Positions 37,901 to 47,417 of a stretch of DNA of 64,000 nucleotides are shown here, piece after piece. The stretch is from Aptenodytes patagonicus (lineage: Eukaryota; Chordata; Aves; Sphenisciformes; Spheniscidae). The position numbers were made by a program, and so were the translations under genes. Location: contig NC_134970.1 of assembly GCF_965638725.1 (NCBI RefSeq), forward strand, positions 5,337,001 to 5,401,000. Reading direction: 5' to 3'. The first letter of the stretch is position 1, and the number at the start of each line of letters is the position of its first letter. Under the pieces are notes generated by a model. It was not told where the DNA came from, did not search any database, and worked only from the letters and a program-made list of their open reading frames with translations.

Positions 37901-38740
37901 CGATGTTTCCTGGCTCAGGGAGAGCTGCAGCTGTAAGTGAAGGTATTAAAAGGGGAGTTCTTCACTTTTTTTTTTCTACGATTTCCACCTGTTGCAAGGA
38001 ATGGGGGAGAAGGAGGATTCGGCAACAAGAAGGGATGTTGGGAAGCTGCTTCTCCCGAGGAAAGCACCGAAAACCAGCAGCCACAGACCTACCTCAGCCC
38101 AGCCGCTGCCATTAACTTCCCTGCTGACATTTTGGGATGAAATTATTACATATTAATAAAATAGCTTCCCCCTCCCGCCCCATCTTTTCCTCTTTTAACA
38201 AATGAAATTATGACTTACTGAATTAGTCTGCGGCTAAAAGGTTTCCATGACAATGGCATCCTCCAGGCACACCAGCTGCAGCACGGTGCCCGCACCGGCC
38301 CCGGCCCTCGCCCCCCCCGGCTTCATCCCCCCAGCCCGAAATGGGGGAGATGAGCGGGTGCAGGGAGTCACGCCAAGAAATTCAAACCGTGGTGGGGCGA
38401 AGAGGAAGCCTCGGTGATGAGGGGGGGGGCAGCCCAAAGGGGCATGAAGTGAGTTGTGGGGGGTCCCAGCACAGGTTTTGGGTTTTTTTTGGGTGGCCCG
38501 TCTGTGCTGGGGGGTCCCCATTGGCATCGCCCCCCAGCCCCGCGCTGAGCGGCACCAGGAAACCAGGTCCCAAAAATCCCATCGAGGTAATTAGGCTGAG
38601 CCACGAATTCGCGGCTTGGAGACTGATTGCAGCGGATGGGGCAGGGATCTGGGGGCTTGGGGCTTTGGAGCTCTTGGGGGGGGGGGAGGGGGGGGGGCAA
38701 TTTCTGCCCCCCTGCCCCGGACAAACCAGCGCTTTTCATA
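31930..38740. other. Intergenic region between BRPF3 and the TAFA5-like gene
   Basis: The two genes converge on this 7 kb interval. Composition alternates between GC-rich and AT-rich blocks; a T-rich tract lies at about 35332-35371. No exon with recognisable coding content was found on either strand, apart from the exon-like fragment at 31845. Overlapping open frames in the GC-rich parts are composition artefacts. Confidence 0.55.
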
Positions 38741-38744
38741 GCTG

Positions 38745-39457
38745 TGTAATAAATCAGACCTTTATTTCCTCGCACCATGGACGCCTCGAGGCCGCTGGCT
38801 TTGCCTCTCTCCCTCGCCGGCCCCTTGCGGAGGGCACCCAGCCGTGTCCGTGGGGGCGAGAGACACCCTGCAAAGCCCCGCGACCCCCGCCCTGCAGCAG
38901 GGCTGTTCCCCACCCCACCCCCCCCCCCCCGCTGCCCCTGGGTACCCGCAGTGGCCCCGTCCCCGGGACCCCCACCCGGCTCCTGCAGCTCCCTGCACCC
39001 TCCTGCACCCTGACAGGCGGCCAAATTCAGGTCAGGCACTGACGCCGCTCAACCGCTGCAAAATTCAGGACCTGCAGATGGGTGCGGGGTGGGGGGGGGG
39101 GCTGTGTGTCAGAGCTGGAAACTGGGACCCCGATGGCCTCTTCTTCCTCCTCCTCCTCAGCACGGTGGCCCTGGGGGACCCTCCATAGGCAAAGGGAGGC
39201 CATGGGGTGAACGGGAGCCCGGTGACCCTTCCAGCCACCCTGCCCACATTGCAACTCCCCTGCAAGTTCCCAGCACCCGGCGCCCGCCCGGTGACTGTCC
39301 CCGAGGTGGCTGGTCCCTCCGCTGGCCCGGGGCACCCAGGGTGGGGGTGGGGGGGTCAAGGCCATTGCACGGCGGCACCGAGCAAACCCCGCTCCCTGCC
39401 CGGGCTCGTCCCGCCAGCTCCGGAGCGAGTCCCCTCGTCCTCGCGCACTGGCTGCTG
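38745..39457 (-). other. TAFA5L: TAFA5-like 3' UTR (probable)
   Basis: Runs from the stop codon to a minus-strand AATAAA at 38766-38761. About 0.7 kb, very GC-rich with several G/C homopolymers. The extent is inferred from the signal only. Confidence 0.55.
38761..38766 (-). terminator. TAFA5L: TAFA5-like polyadenylation signal (candidate)
   Basis: TTTATT on the plus strand, AATAAA on the minus strand, about 0.7 kb past the stop. It is the first canonical signal on this strand after the stop in my reading. Confidence 0.5.
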
Positions 39458-39466
39458 TCAGGACAC
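39458..39466 (-). CDS. TAFA5L: TAFA5-like coding exon 4: nine coding bases (Val-Ser-stop)
   Basis: The acceptor is a good pyrimidine tract ending TTTTTCCTGCAG, followed immediately by GTG TCC TGA. This gives Val-Ser-stop, exactly the invariant TAFA5 C-terminus, in the phase left by exon 3, and brings the total to 132 residues. The 3' UTR follows. Confidence 0.85.
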   Translation of the reverse strand: MS

Positions 39467-42206
39467 CTGCAGGAAAAATATTGGGAGAATATTTCATGGG
39501 TGCCCAGTGGTGCTGCGGGCTTGGGGGGAGCCGGGGCTGTGCCGGGGTGGGGGGGTCCCAGCGCACACAACTGGAGGGGTGCGGGGGGGGGGGGGGGGGG
39601 GCACTGGACCCTCTGCCCCACCCCATCAGCCCCTCCCTGCCACTAATAAACCACCCCTGGCATTGATATAAACTCCCCCCCCCCCCCAAAGGCTCCCCTC
39701 TCGGGGTTCCAGCATCCCACCCCCTTCCTCACTCCCCCCAACCTTGCACCCAGCCCTGCCTCAGTTTCCCCCCTAGGAGATGGGAGCAGGGACACAGGGG
39801 ACCGAGCAGGGGGACTTACCGTGATGGTTTTTATTCGTCCTAGTTGTCTCGTGCAGCTCCAGCCCGAGCGGTTTTGGAGCAGAGCGCACTGCTCCCCCTC
39901 CTCACACGGCTCCATCCCGCACCACTGCCGGCTGGCGATGAGCCGGGCTGCCGGGGCGTGGGGGAGCCGGGGAACGAGGATATTTGGGAGGGTGGAGGTG
40001 TGTGGAGAGGTGGAGGTGGAAGGAGAAATGGAGGGAGGGATGGGTGGATGGAGGGAGGGATGGAGGGAAGGATGGAGGCATGGAGGGAGGGGTGATGGAT
40101 GAGTGGATGCAGGGAGGGATGGATGTGTAGACGAATGGAGGGATACGTGGGTGGACGGAGGGAGGGATGAGTGGATGGAGGGATGGGCAGGGGAATGGGT
40201 GGAAGGACAGAGGGATGAATGGAAGGGGAATGGATGGATGGATGGATGGATGGAGGGATGGAGGGAGGGAGGGATGGATGAAGAGATGGAGGGATGGAGG
40301 GAAGAAGCACATGAGCTCAGCCAGCACAGGACCAATTTGGGAACCACAAAAAAGAGAAGCGCGCAGGGGACCATGGTCAAATTATGGGAGAAAGTGGGGG
40401 AAGGAGACGGAGAGGCCGGGGGGGGGGGGGGCAAAGGGACAGAGAAGGGGCTGTCAAGGATGGACAGCCGCCAACTCCCGGCGCCAGAGCATCCACCAGC
40501 CCCAGGGCGCCAGCCAGGACCCGCGTCTCCAGCCATGGGCCCTTGCACCACCCCCCCCGCCATGGGTCCCCACCAACCACCCCCCCACCCCCCCCACCCC
40601 CCATGCCGCTGCTGTTACCGTCCACACAGGCCGGCTTGGCCCGGGCGGTGCCGGCGGCTTGGCCGCGGCGGCAGGCGCAGCGTGCCGTCTGCTGGGCGAT
40701 CGTCCGCCGCGGGTGGCTCAGGTCCCAGTCCAGTGCCGTGATCTCGCACGTCCCCACCTCCAGCTCCTGCCCTGCAAGGGGATGGGTGCGAGGGGGCACC
40801 CTACAGCGCTGAGCCCAACTGGGGGGGGCTGCAATGACACCCCACCCCCCCCCCCCCCCCCCCCCCCCCGGGGCCGGGGGCTCACCCATTCCCTGCACCG
40901 CGACGTGCTGATTTACCCAGGGCTGGAAAACCCTTTCCCCTTCCAGCCTGGCCGGGAGGGTTTGCAATTTAATGGCAAACCCTAGAAATCAGGAGGGGAA
41001 ACCCCAAATGAACCCGGTTTGGGCAAAATTTTCCGGCAAAATCAATCTCAGTTATTTTTGGGCTACGTGCAGTGGCTGCACAATGCAAAGGCGATGCCAT
41101 GTGTCATCTCCGGGTTGGTTGACCCCCCTCCTCAGCTAACTTTTCGATTATTTTTTTCTGCTTTTAAACTGATTTTTGCACACAAAACGCTGCTCTCAAA
41201 CCTTGGGCCCGAAAACAGCCCCGGTGGGGAGATTGGACTGGGGGGGGGGGGGGGGCAGGATGGGAGCTGCCCGGGCAGAAATGGTCACAACGCTCCCCCC
41301 CCCCCCCCGCCTTTCCCCAGCACCCACCTTTTGGGGCTGGGGCAATCCTGCCCACTGCCCAGCACCCTCCTGGCTGCGCGGGAGCAGATTTAAACCACTT
41401 TTCTCCCAGTTTCCAGGTCCCGCTGGGACACTGGGGACCACGGCTGCACGTGGGACGGTTCAAAGGCGCCGAAGTTCAGCCGGGTTGGAGGCAAGGGCAG
41501 TGTGTTTTCTGGGGTTTGGGGTGCTTTTATTGGGGTTTTTCTTTCTGTCCGGGGTTGTGGGGCCACCAGCCTCCGGCAGGGCCAGCGGCAGCCCCGGGCC
41601 GGAGGGTCCCACGGCTCGGGGTGGATGCGGTGGCTGGGGTCCCTGCCCTGTCCCCCCCGTGTCCCGTCCCCCCATCCTGTCTGGGGGCACATCCCTCCTC
41701 CCCGGAGCGACACCCCGGGGGTCCCCGCAGCCTCGCAAGCAGCTCTGGCGGGGGGGGGGGGGGGGGGGAGGACCTTGCAGGGAGTGGGGGGTGCATTGCC
41801 CGGAGACACCCCCCCCCAGCCCAGCTCACCCTCCCCGGGGAGCTCCCATGTGCATCCCCCCGCCCAATCCCCCCCCCTGCAAACAGCTGAATATCGCCCC
41901 CCCCGCCCAAAATATCCCGGGGGGGGGGGGGGCCGGGTGCTCAGCCCCCGGGGAAGTTTGTGCCCCGCTCCGCACGCTGCTAACGGGGTGCTACCCCCCC
42001 CTCCGGCCCCCCCCGGAGGCAGGTTCCCCCCGAGCACGGGGGGGGGGACACGGGACGGGACGGACACGGGGGAGGTGCCGGGGGGCGGTGGCGTTACCTG
42101 CTCGGGGGGGGGCGGAGGAGAGGAGCCAGAGGAGGAGGAGGAGGAGGAGGAGGAGGAGGCAGCAAATGGTCGCGGCGGCGGAGCGCTCCTTCCAGGCGCC
42201 CGGCAT
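39458..42206 (-). CDS. TAFA5L: TAFA5-like secreted cytokine (FAM19A5 paralogue), 4 coding exons
   Basis: Small secreted protein of the TAFA (FAM19A) chemokine-like family, whose members are mostly brain-expressed signalling proteins. Coding exons 42206-42098, 40771-40619, 39947-39820 and 39466-39458 join in consistent phase (1, 1, 0) to exactly 399 bases, 132 residues plus stop, the same length as TAFA5. Residues 1-36 are a signal peptide with a basic start, ten consecutive Leu and a small-residue end. The mature part starts near [11 protein letters not shown] and keeps eight cysteines at 45, 68, 70, 85, 97, 102, 108 and 119 in the TAFA5 arrangement, the [13 protein letters not shown] and KPACVDARLI blocks, an NRS glycosylation sequon at 113, and the GRIKTITVS end. 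TAFA5 itself is nearly invariant in vertebrates and has RIIKTKQWCDMLPCLEGEGC where this has [20 protein letters not shown], so I infer a paralogue, probably the tafa5l known from fish. Introns are only 1326, 671 and 353 bases. The symbol is by inferred orthology. Confidence 0.9.
39820..39947 (-). CDS. TAFA5L: TAFA5-like coding exon 3
   Basis: Acceptor CCCCGGCAG before 39947, donor CACG|GTAAGT after 39820. 128 bases complete the split Ala codon and encode [31 protein letters not shown] and [11 protein letters not shown]. This contains the last four cysteines and the Asn-Arg-Ser sequon. Confidence 0.93.
40012..40305 (+). repeat. ATGG/GGAGGG-type minisatellite in TAFA5-like intron 2
   Basis: About 290 bases built from variants of GGATGGAGGGAGGGATGG with runs of perfect GGAT (around 40230-40252). 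Strongly purine-biased on the plus strand. It lies wholly within intron 2 of the minus-strand gene and accounts for nearly half of that intron. Confidence 0.9.
40619..40771 (-). CDS. TAFA5L: TAFA5-like coding exon 2
   Basis: Acceptor CCCTTGCAG before 40771, donor GGACG|GTAACA after 40619. 153 bases encode [20 protein letters not shown], then [20 protein letters not shown], then [11 protein letters not shown]. This is the strongest family match: human TAFA5 has GTCEIVTLDRDSSQPRRTIA and TARCACRKGQIAG at the same places (from memory). Confidence 0.93.
42098..42206 (-). CDS. TAFA5L: TAFA5-like coding exon 1 (signal peptide)
   Basis: ATG at 42206-42204, donor GAGCAG|GTAACG after 42098, 109 bases. 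It encodes [16 protein letters not shown], then ten Leu from a perfect CTC repeat, then [11 protein letters not shown] classic secretory leader: charged start, hydrophobic core, polar end. The start is the only in-frame ATG that gives a correctly sized leader, but the 5' end of the mRNA was not located. Confidence 0.88.
42130..42159 (-). repeat. (CTC)10 trinucleotide repeat coding the leader's Leu10
   Basis: Ten perfect GAG units on the plus strand, read as ten CTC Leu codons on the minus strand in exon 1 of the TAFA5-like gene. It forms the hydrophobic core of the signal peptide. Confidence 0.9.
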
Positions 42207-42480
42207 CCTGCGCTGCGGCCCGCCCGCCCCCACCCCCCCCCGGCCCGGCCTCGGGGCCGCCCCGCCGCTGGAGGGGATGCTCCAGCCGGCCAGGAGGGAG
42301 GAGAGGGAGGAGCCCCCCCCCCCCCACCACCTCCCCACCCCCGTGCACCCCCACCGCAGGGGAGGAGGTGCAGCCCCCCCCCCCCCCCCGTTTCTGTGCG
42401 GGTCCCCCCCCCGGTGCAGGTCCCGGTCCCCCCCCCCCCGGTGCAGATCTCCCTCCCCATCCCAGGCAGGTGCCCCCCCA
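42207..42480 (-). promoter_or_regulatory. TAFA5L: Probable TAFA5-like promoter / 5' UTR
   Basis: CpG-rich sequence directly upstream of the minus-strand ATG, with C/G runs and no clear TATA box. Assigned by position and composition only. Confidence 0.4.
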
Positions 42481-42593
42481 TCCTGCGGTGCAGGGCTCAG
42501 CCCCTCGGTGTGGCTCCTGCCTCGTCCTCAGCCCCCAGCCCAGTCCCCAGCCCCTCTCTATTCCCGGTGCGCCCCCCCCCCCCCCCCCGCTCC

Positions 42594-42710
42594 CATCCCA
42601 GTCCTCAGCTCCATCCTTGTCCCCAACTCATATCTTTGTCCTCATCCCAGTCCTCATCCTCATCCCAGTCCTCATCCCCATCCCTGTCCCCAGCTCCCTC
42701 CATCCCCAAA
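42594..42710 (+). repeat. Minisatellite of TCCTCATCCCAG-type units
   Basis: Repeated CTCATCCCAGTC, CTCATCCTCATC and CCCCATCC variants, unit about 12-18 bp, upstream of the TAFA5-like gene. Imperfect. Confidence 0.7.
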
Positions 42711-45580
42711 CCCCCATTTCTATCCCCAGTTGCCCCCCCCCCCCCCCCCGACCCCCCAGTTGCTCCCCCTTGGCGGGAGCTGCTCCCTCCTGCCCAGGGG
42801 TACGGGGGATGCTCCAGCCCCTGCAGCGGGGCTGCGGGTGGGAGAAGCAGCGCAGCCTCCCCCCCCCCCGGGGCCATCAGAAACAGAAAAAGGGAAGAAA
42901 ACGGAGCCAGCGTCCGCTTGTCCTCGAGCCATCGGTGGCAGCGCCGCCGTCCGAGGTTGCTGCTCGACCTCTCCCCTCTCCCCAGACCCGCTCCGGGTGC
43001 TCGGTTTGGCCCTTTCCACCTCCCGGGAAGAAACTCTAAAAATCCTGAGCTGTTGGAAAACTTTTTCCTCTCCCAAAAAGGCTCTGAAAGAGCTGGCACC
43101 TGGCCGGCACAGACATCGCGTGCCGGGAGGAGCGAGGCAGGGGGTGGGTTGGGGGGGGCCGAGGCTGTGGCAGGGCCGGTGCATGCGGTGTTTGCCAGGG
43201 AAAGGTATCAGCCAGACAAACCTCCCTGGGTGGGGTCTGGTCCCGAGCAAGGGCCGGGGGGGAGACGCAGCGGGGCTCCGTGGATTTTAAGCCGCTTGGA
43301 AACCCCCTCTCCGGCTCTGGGCTGGCTGCAGCCCCGCTCCCGGTGGAACCATTTGGCTCGCCGGGTTTGAAACCATTGGTCTGCCAATGGGAGGGCCATG
43401 AGCCACTGTCCCGTGTCTCCGGCACCACTCGGATTGGGGAGCCCTTCCTCCTCCTCTTCTTCCTCCTCTTCCTCTTCCTCCAGCCCATCAGCTTCTCTTC
43501 AAGGCTCTTTTCCCTCTCTCATCCCATACGGTCCATATTTTAAAGTGGCCCCGGTCTCACTGCGAGGGCTTCCTCTCCCCTCCACGCTCCTCTTGATTTT
43601 ATTTTGTCCTCAGGACGTATCTCAGCCCACTTGCCTGCAACAGCAGGAATCACTCAGGGCTCCGTTACTGCAGGAGCTCCACGCTTTAATAAAACCCCAG
43701 TCACATCCAACAGAAAAAGGATTGCAGATACAGTCACCATTTATTGTCATGAATGGGGTGGCACGGGAACGTAGTGCAATTTTTCCCTGTCAAGGCTTCA
43801 TTTGGGAGAGGAAAAAAAATGCCCAAAATTCGCTCTTGGGTTAGCGGACTCCACGAAACCCCCCCGAGGTGTTTACAGCCCTCGAACACCCCGGCTTTGC
43901 TGCAGAGAAAAGCCACTGTCACCAGCCCCGGGACCGGAGAATCCGCTCCTGTTAACACCTGAAAGTGTTTTATTTCACAAGGCTGCACTGGAAGCAGGTG
44001 ACAGGAGAGGGGCTGCACCGTGCTGGGACACAGGTGAGCCGGTGGGGACACGCCAGGACGTGGGTGCTCGACCTTGTCACCGCGGCGGTGGCTGGCCCTG
44101 GTGACGTTGGGGACCTGCTCCCTGCCAGCCAGGCTCTCCCCAGCCGGCAGCGCTGCTGGTTTGCTCACCCGCAGCCCAAGAGGGAGGCAATCGTGTTTCA
44201 ATCGCTGGCCCACAAATGGATGCAACATCGCGGTGCGAGCCCACGGTGCCGCGTTAACGGTGATAACTAAAGGAGAAATAACGAGCCCTGCAGTTAATAA
44301 ACTCCCTGCAGCGGCTCCCTGCCTCTTCTGCTCCATCCCAGGCAGGACCTGCAGCTCCTAAAACCCGGGTGAAACCCCGTCCATTGCTGCTGGTGGGTGC
44401 CCGGTCCCCCCGGGCCGGCAGGGCTGGAGGTGCCTCCTGCAGATGCAGAGATCAGCGTCAGCGCAGCCCGGCCACCCTCCAGTGCCACCAGCCACAGGGA
44501 CCCCCCCCCCCGCTCCCCTCCCCGCAGGGACCCCGGCCTTTCATCCGGAGCCACGCTTTTCTGGGCTGGGAGGAGAAATCCTGCTCAGGTGGGATGCGGC
44601 CTCATCCTGCGTTGCCCTGGGACAGGGATGCTCAGCGTCTTGCAGGATCGGGGGTACGGTCACCCCCGGGCTTTAACAGCCTCAGTTTCCAAAGGACAAC
44701 AGGGCACTCGCTCCAAAAAGGGCGCTGAGCCCGCAGCAGGATCCAGCCCGGTCAGGGAAGGCAGTCTAAAACCCGGACCAGCTCCCGCCAGTGTTGAGGC
44801 CAGAAACAATCCCGAGGGGCTCTCCTCCCCCAGACTAGAGGCTCCCCGATTTAACCTCTCTGCAAAGCGGGGGGCGCGGGGAGCAGAGCCCAGGAGAGGT
44901 GTCCGGGGGCCCGGCCGGGCGCTGGGGACGCGGCTGTGACGGGACACAAACCCTGGATGGGGACAGGGGCTGCGTGGCCCCGGGGGGGACCCAGGGGAAG
45001 GAGCCAGCCCTTCGCAATCAATTCTAACAAATTGCCCAAAGTTGCCCAAAGCCTGGGCAACAAACGCAGGTAATTAGACTCTCCCAGAAGTAATTATATT
45101 TGTTCCACTCCATTGAACTTTAAAAAGTAATTAATAGGGGACAGAAGGTGACTGGGGGAGGGAGGTTAAAGGCCTGTCGACAGCAGCACGGAGGGAGGTC
45201 GATCCTCCCATAAGCTGCTCTGACCAACAGCAAACTCGGACGACAACACCGAGTCTCCCAGCGTGAGACAGAGGCGAATCTCCTCCTCATTTTACAGGTG
45301 GGGAAACTGAGGCACAAGGGGGGGTACTTGCCCAAAGCCCCTCATGAGGCCAAACGAGGACTCACCGCCCCCAACCCCACCGCAAACACTTGCCAGACCA
45401 CACAGTTCAGTTGTTCGTTTTGGTTTTTGTTGGCTTTTTTTCTTTTTTTTTTTAATTCGTCATGTTAAACTAAGGACCACCAGGTCTGTCTCTCGGAGAA
45501 AACAACAAAAGGCACACACAAAAATAAAGTAAAAGTCCAAATGCCTGAGAAAAACAACTCCAGGTTAGGAAAGCGATTTC
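42711..45580. other. Intergenic region between TAFA5-like 5' end and TBC1D22B 3' end
   Basis: GC-rich DNA with more C/G runs (for example near 42736 and 42861), a pyrimidine TCC/TTC tract at about 43447-43485 and a MIR-like fragment near 45280. No supported gene. Long overlapping open frames reflect lack of stops in GC-rich sequence. Confidence 0.55.
45275..45345 (-). repeat. MIR-like SINE fragment
   Basis: CATTTTACAGGTGGGGAAAC then TGAGGCACAAGGG and ACTTGCCCAAAG closely follow the MIR core (reverse orientation) as remembered. Old, diverged insertion. Confidence 0.75.
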
Positions 45581-47288
45581 TTGAGACACTGTTTGGAGTT
45601 TTATTGGCAACAAGGCTCTGCCTTTCACATGCTTGGCCCCAGCCTCGCGGCCCACTGCCTTTTCCCACCGGCAACAGGAATGGAAAGCGGAGGGACCAGG
45701 AACCTCCGCGCCCTGCCGAGATAGCCCACATCGCCCCGCGGGAGCACCGGCAGAAGCCCGGGGTGGCCTGGACCCGTCCCCCTACGCCCTCCAGCATCCA
45801 GCCCTTGGCACGACACGGATGGCGCCTGCCCGCGGGAAGAAAACGGCTCATTAAAACATTCACGATTGGGCTGATTTAAAAGCAGAGGGTGGCGAGGCCA
45901 GCCCGGTCCTTGCCGGCCCCATGGGAGAAGCCCCGGGAGGACGTGTCCACAGGGCTGGGGAGTTCTGGGGGCAGCCAGCGCCGGATCCGGGATCGTTCCT
46001 CCCTGGAGAGTCCCGCCGGCAGCACCGGCACGGCTGTGCCCTGCAGCGCTCGGAGGGGCATGTGCCAGCAGCCGACGAGCCCGGATACCCTGTTTCCTCG
46101 ACACGGCTCTCCCCTGCTTCCCGCTGGGAGCTCCCATCTCCTTTAAACGCCCAAATCCTCTTTGTACGGGAAGCCTTGAGATACGTATTTCTATTGCACC
46201 TCTTCCTGGCAGACCCAACACTGCAAAACCATGCTGGGGCAGAAATACCCGCGGCTCCGAAACGCCCCCCACCTCCGGAGGGGTCCAAAGCCCTACGATG
46301 CCGTACCCAGGCAGCCTTCCCAGGCATGGAGAGGATAGGGAGAACAAGGGGTACACGTTATAAATATAAAATCATTATCTGCTACAAACAGAAGACGTAT
46401 ATTGTACATCTTTGACCCATATACACAAGAACACAATATACACAGAACGCCTCGGAGGAGCGGGGGCTTTGCCAAGGGGGTTTTGGGAGATGCTGTTCCC
46501 CTGCCAGCCCCCCCGTGCCTCCCCCCCTGCGACAGAGGGGACCGTACCGACAGCACATCAGTCACCAAAAGTCCCGTCAAGCTGGCGCGCATCATTCGAA
46601 CCACGCGTGGATGGAGCGGTCCCCCCCCTCGCCGTGCCCACCCCGCTGCCCTGGGGGAGAGGGAGGCGAAGAGGATGGAGAGAGGGAGAGAGGGCAGGTG
46701 CGAGGGGTTCTCTCGCGAACCCACAAAGTGCTTGGGGTCTCCGGACCCTCGGAGTGAAGCTAGGCCCTGAGAGAAACTTCTTGCCCTGCTGCCCTTGGGG
46801 GGAAGGATTTTTCCGGCCAGGCGGGTCTCTGATAAGGCATTTTCATCTGGGAGTTGGAGTGAACAGTGTCGGAAGAGAGAAAAGGAGCAGATGGGGCAGC
46901 GCATGTGGTGGCAGGTTAACACGAGGCAGCGAAGCCAAGGTGGTCCCAGCCAGACAAGCCCAGGGCAAGGGGTGGAGAGGACAGGAGGGCTTCGTCCTCA
47001 GCTCAGTTTATCTGTAAAGCTGCCCCCCATGTCGAACCCCCAGCCCCTTCACGCCTCTCTCCCCGGCGCGGCGTGAAATACTGACGGTCATTGGAGTGGC
47101 ACATCCAGGCGCATGGGAGTGGCAGACAGGCACACGTTAAGACAAGAGTCAATGTGAGCTTTGTACAGCGAGGAGCAGCTCCTGGCCGGAGTGTCCGAGG
47201 ACTTGGGACGACAAAATGCCACAGTGATCAGATCGGGCCAGGACGAGGGGGTGGGCACGGGGGAGAGGAGGGAGTCGAGTCCCGGCAC
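45580..47288 (-). other. TBC1D22B: TBC1D22B 3' UTR
   Basis: Non-coding sequence following the TAG. Mostly GC-rich, with an AT-rich island at about 46355-46440 that may be a conserved UTR element. The 3' limit is set by the AATAAA candidate. Confidence 0.6.
45600..45605 (-). terminator. TBC1D22B: TBC1D22B polyadenylation signal (candidate)
   Basis: TTTATT on the plus strand gives AATAAA on the minus strand, about 1.7 kb past the stop codon. No better signal was seen between it and the stop. Confidence 0.55.
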
Positions 47289-47417
47289 CTATCGGCGGTA
47301 ATGATTGGGGGCGTCTGCAAACATGTACTTGAGTCTGTAGGCTTCAGCGAGCAGGAGTCCAATTTCTTCGTTACCCCAGTGTATCGTGGGCAGGTTTTGT
47401 AACAACATCAGAAGGCC
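47289..47417 (-). CDS. TBC1D22B: TBC1D22B last coding exon
   Basis: Acceptor CTTTCAG, stop TAG at 47291-47289. 43 codons including stop encode GLLMLLQNLPTIHWGNEEIG, LLLAEAYRLKYMFADAPNHY, RR. Confidence 0.96.
   Translation of the reverse strand, partial: GLLMLLQNLPTIHWGNEEIGLLLAEAYRLKYMFADAPNHYRR

Larger units (their letters stand above)
38670..42450. repeat. Cluster of long G and C homopolymers
   Basis: Runs of ten to over twenty identical G or C are frequent: a broken G run at about 38678-38698, about 39584-39601 (G), 40845-40868 (24 C), 41240-41255 (16 G), 41750-41768 (19 G), C runs near 42258 and 42376. Both strands carry multi-run G stretches able to form quadruplexes. The cluster coincides with the TAFA5-like gene. 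Confidence 0.85.

Noticed and set aside
39643-40563. 306-residue minus-strand open frame containing the TAFA5-like exon 3
   Set aside because: It reads through the intron and the GGAT minisatellite; only 39820-39947 is a real exon, with clear acceptor and donor.
41176-43370. Very long plus-strand open frames (over 600 residues) across 41.2-43.4 kb
   Set aside because: Proline/glycine/arginine-rich low-complexity translations from GC-rich, stop-poor DNA; they lie opposite the real TAFA5-like exon 1 and run through homopolymers.
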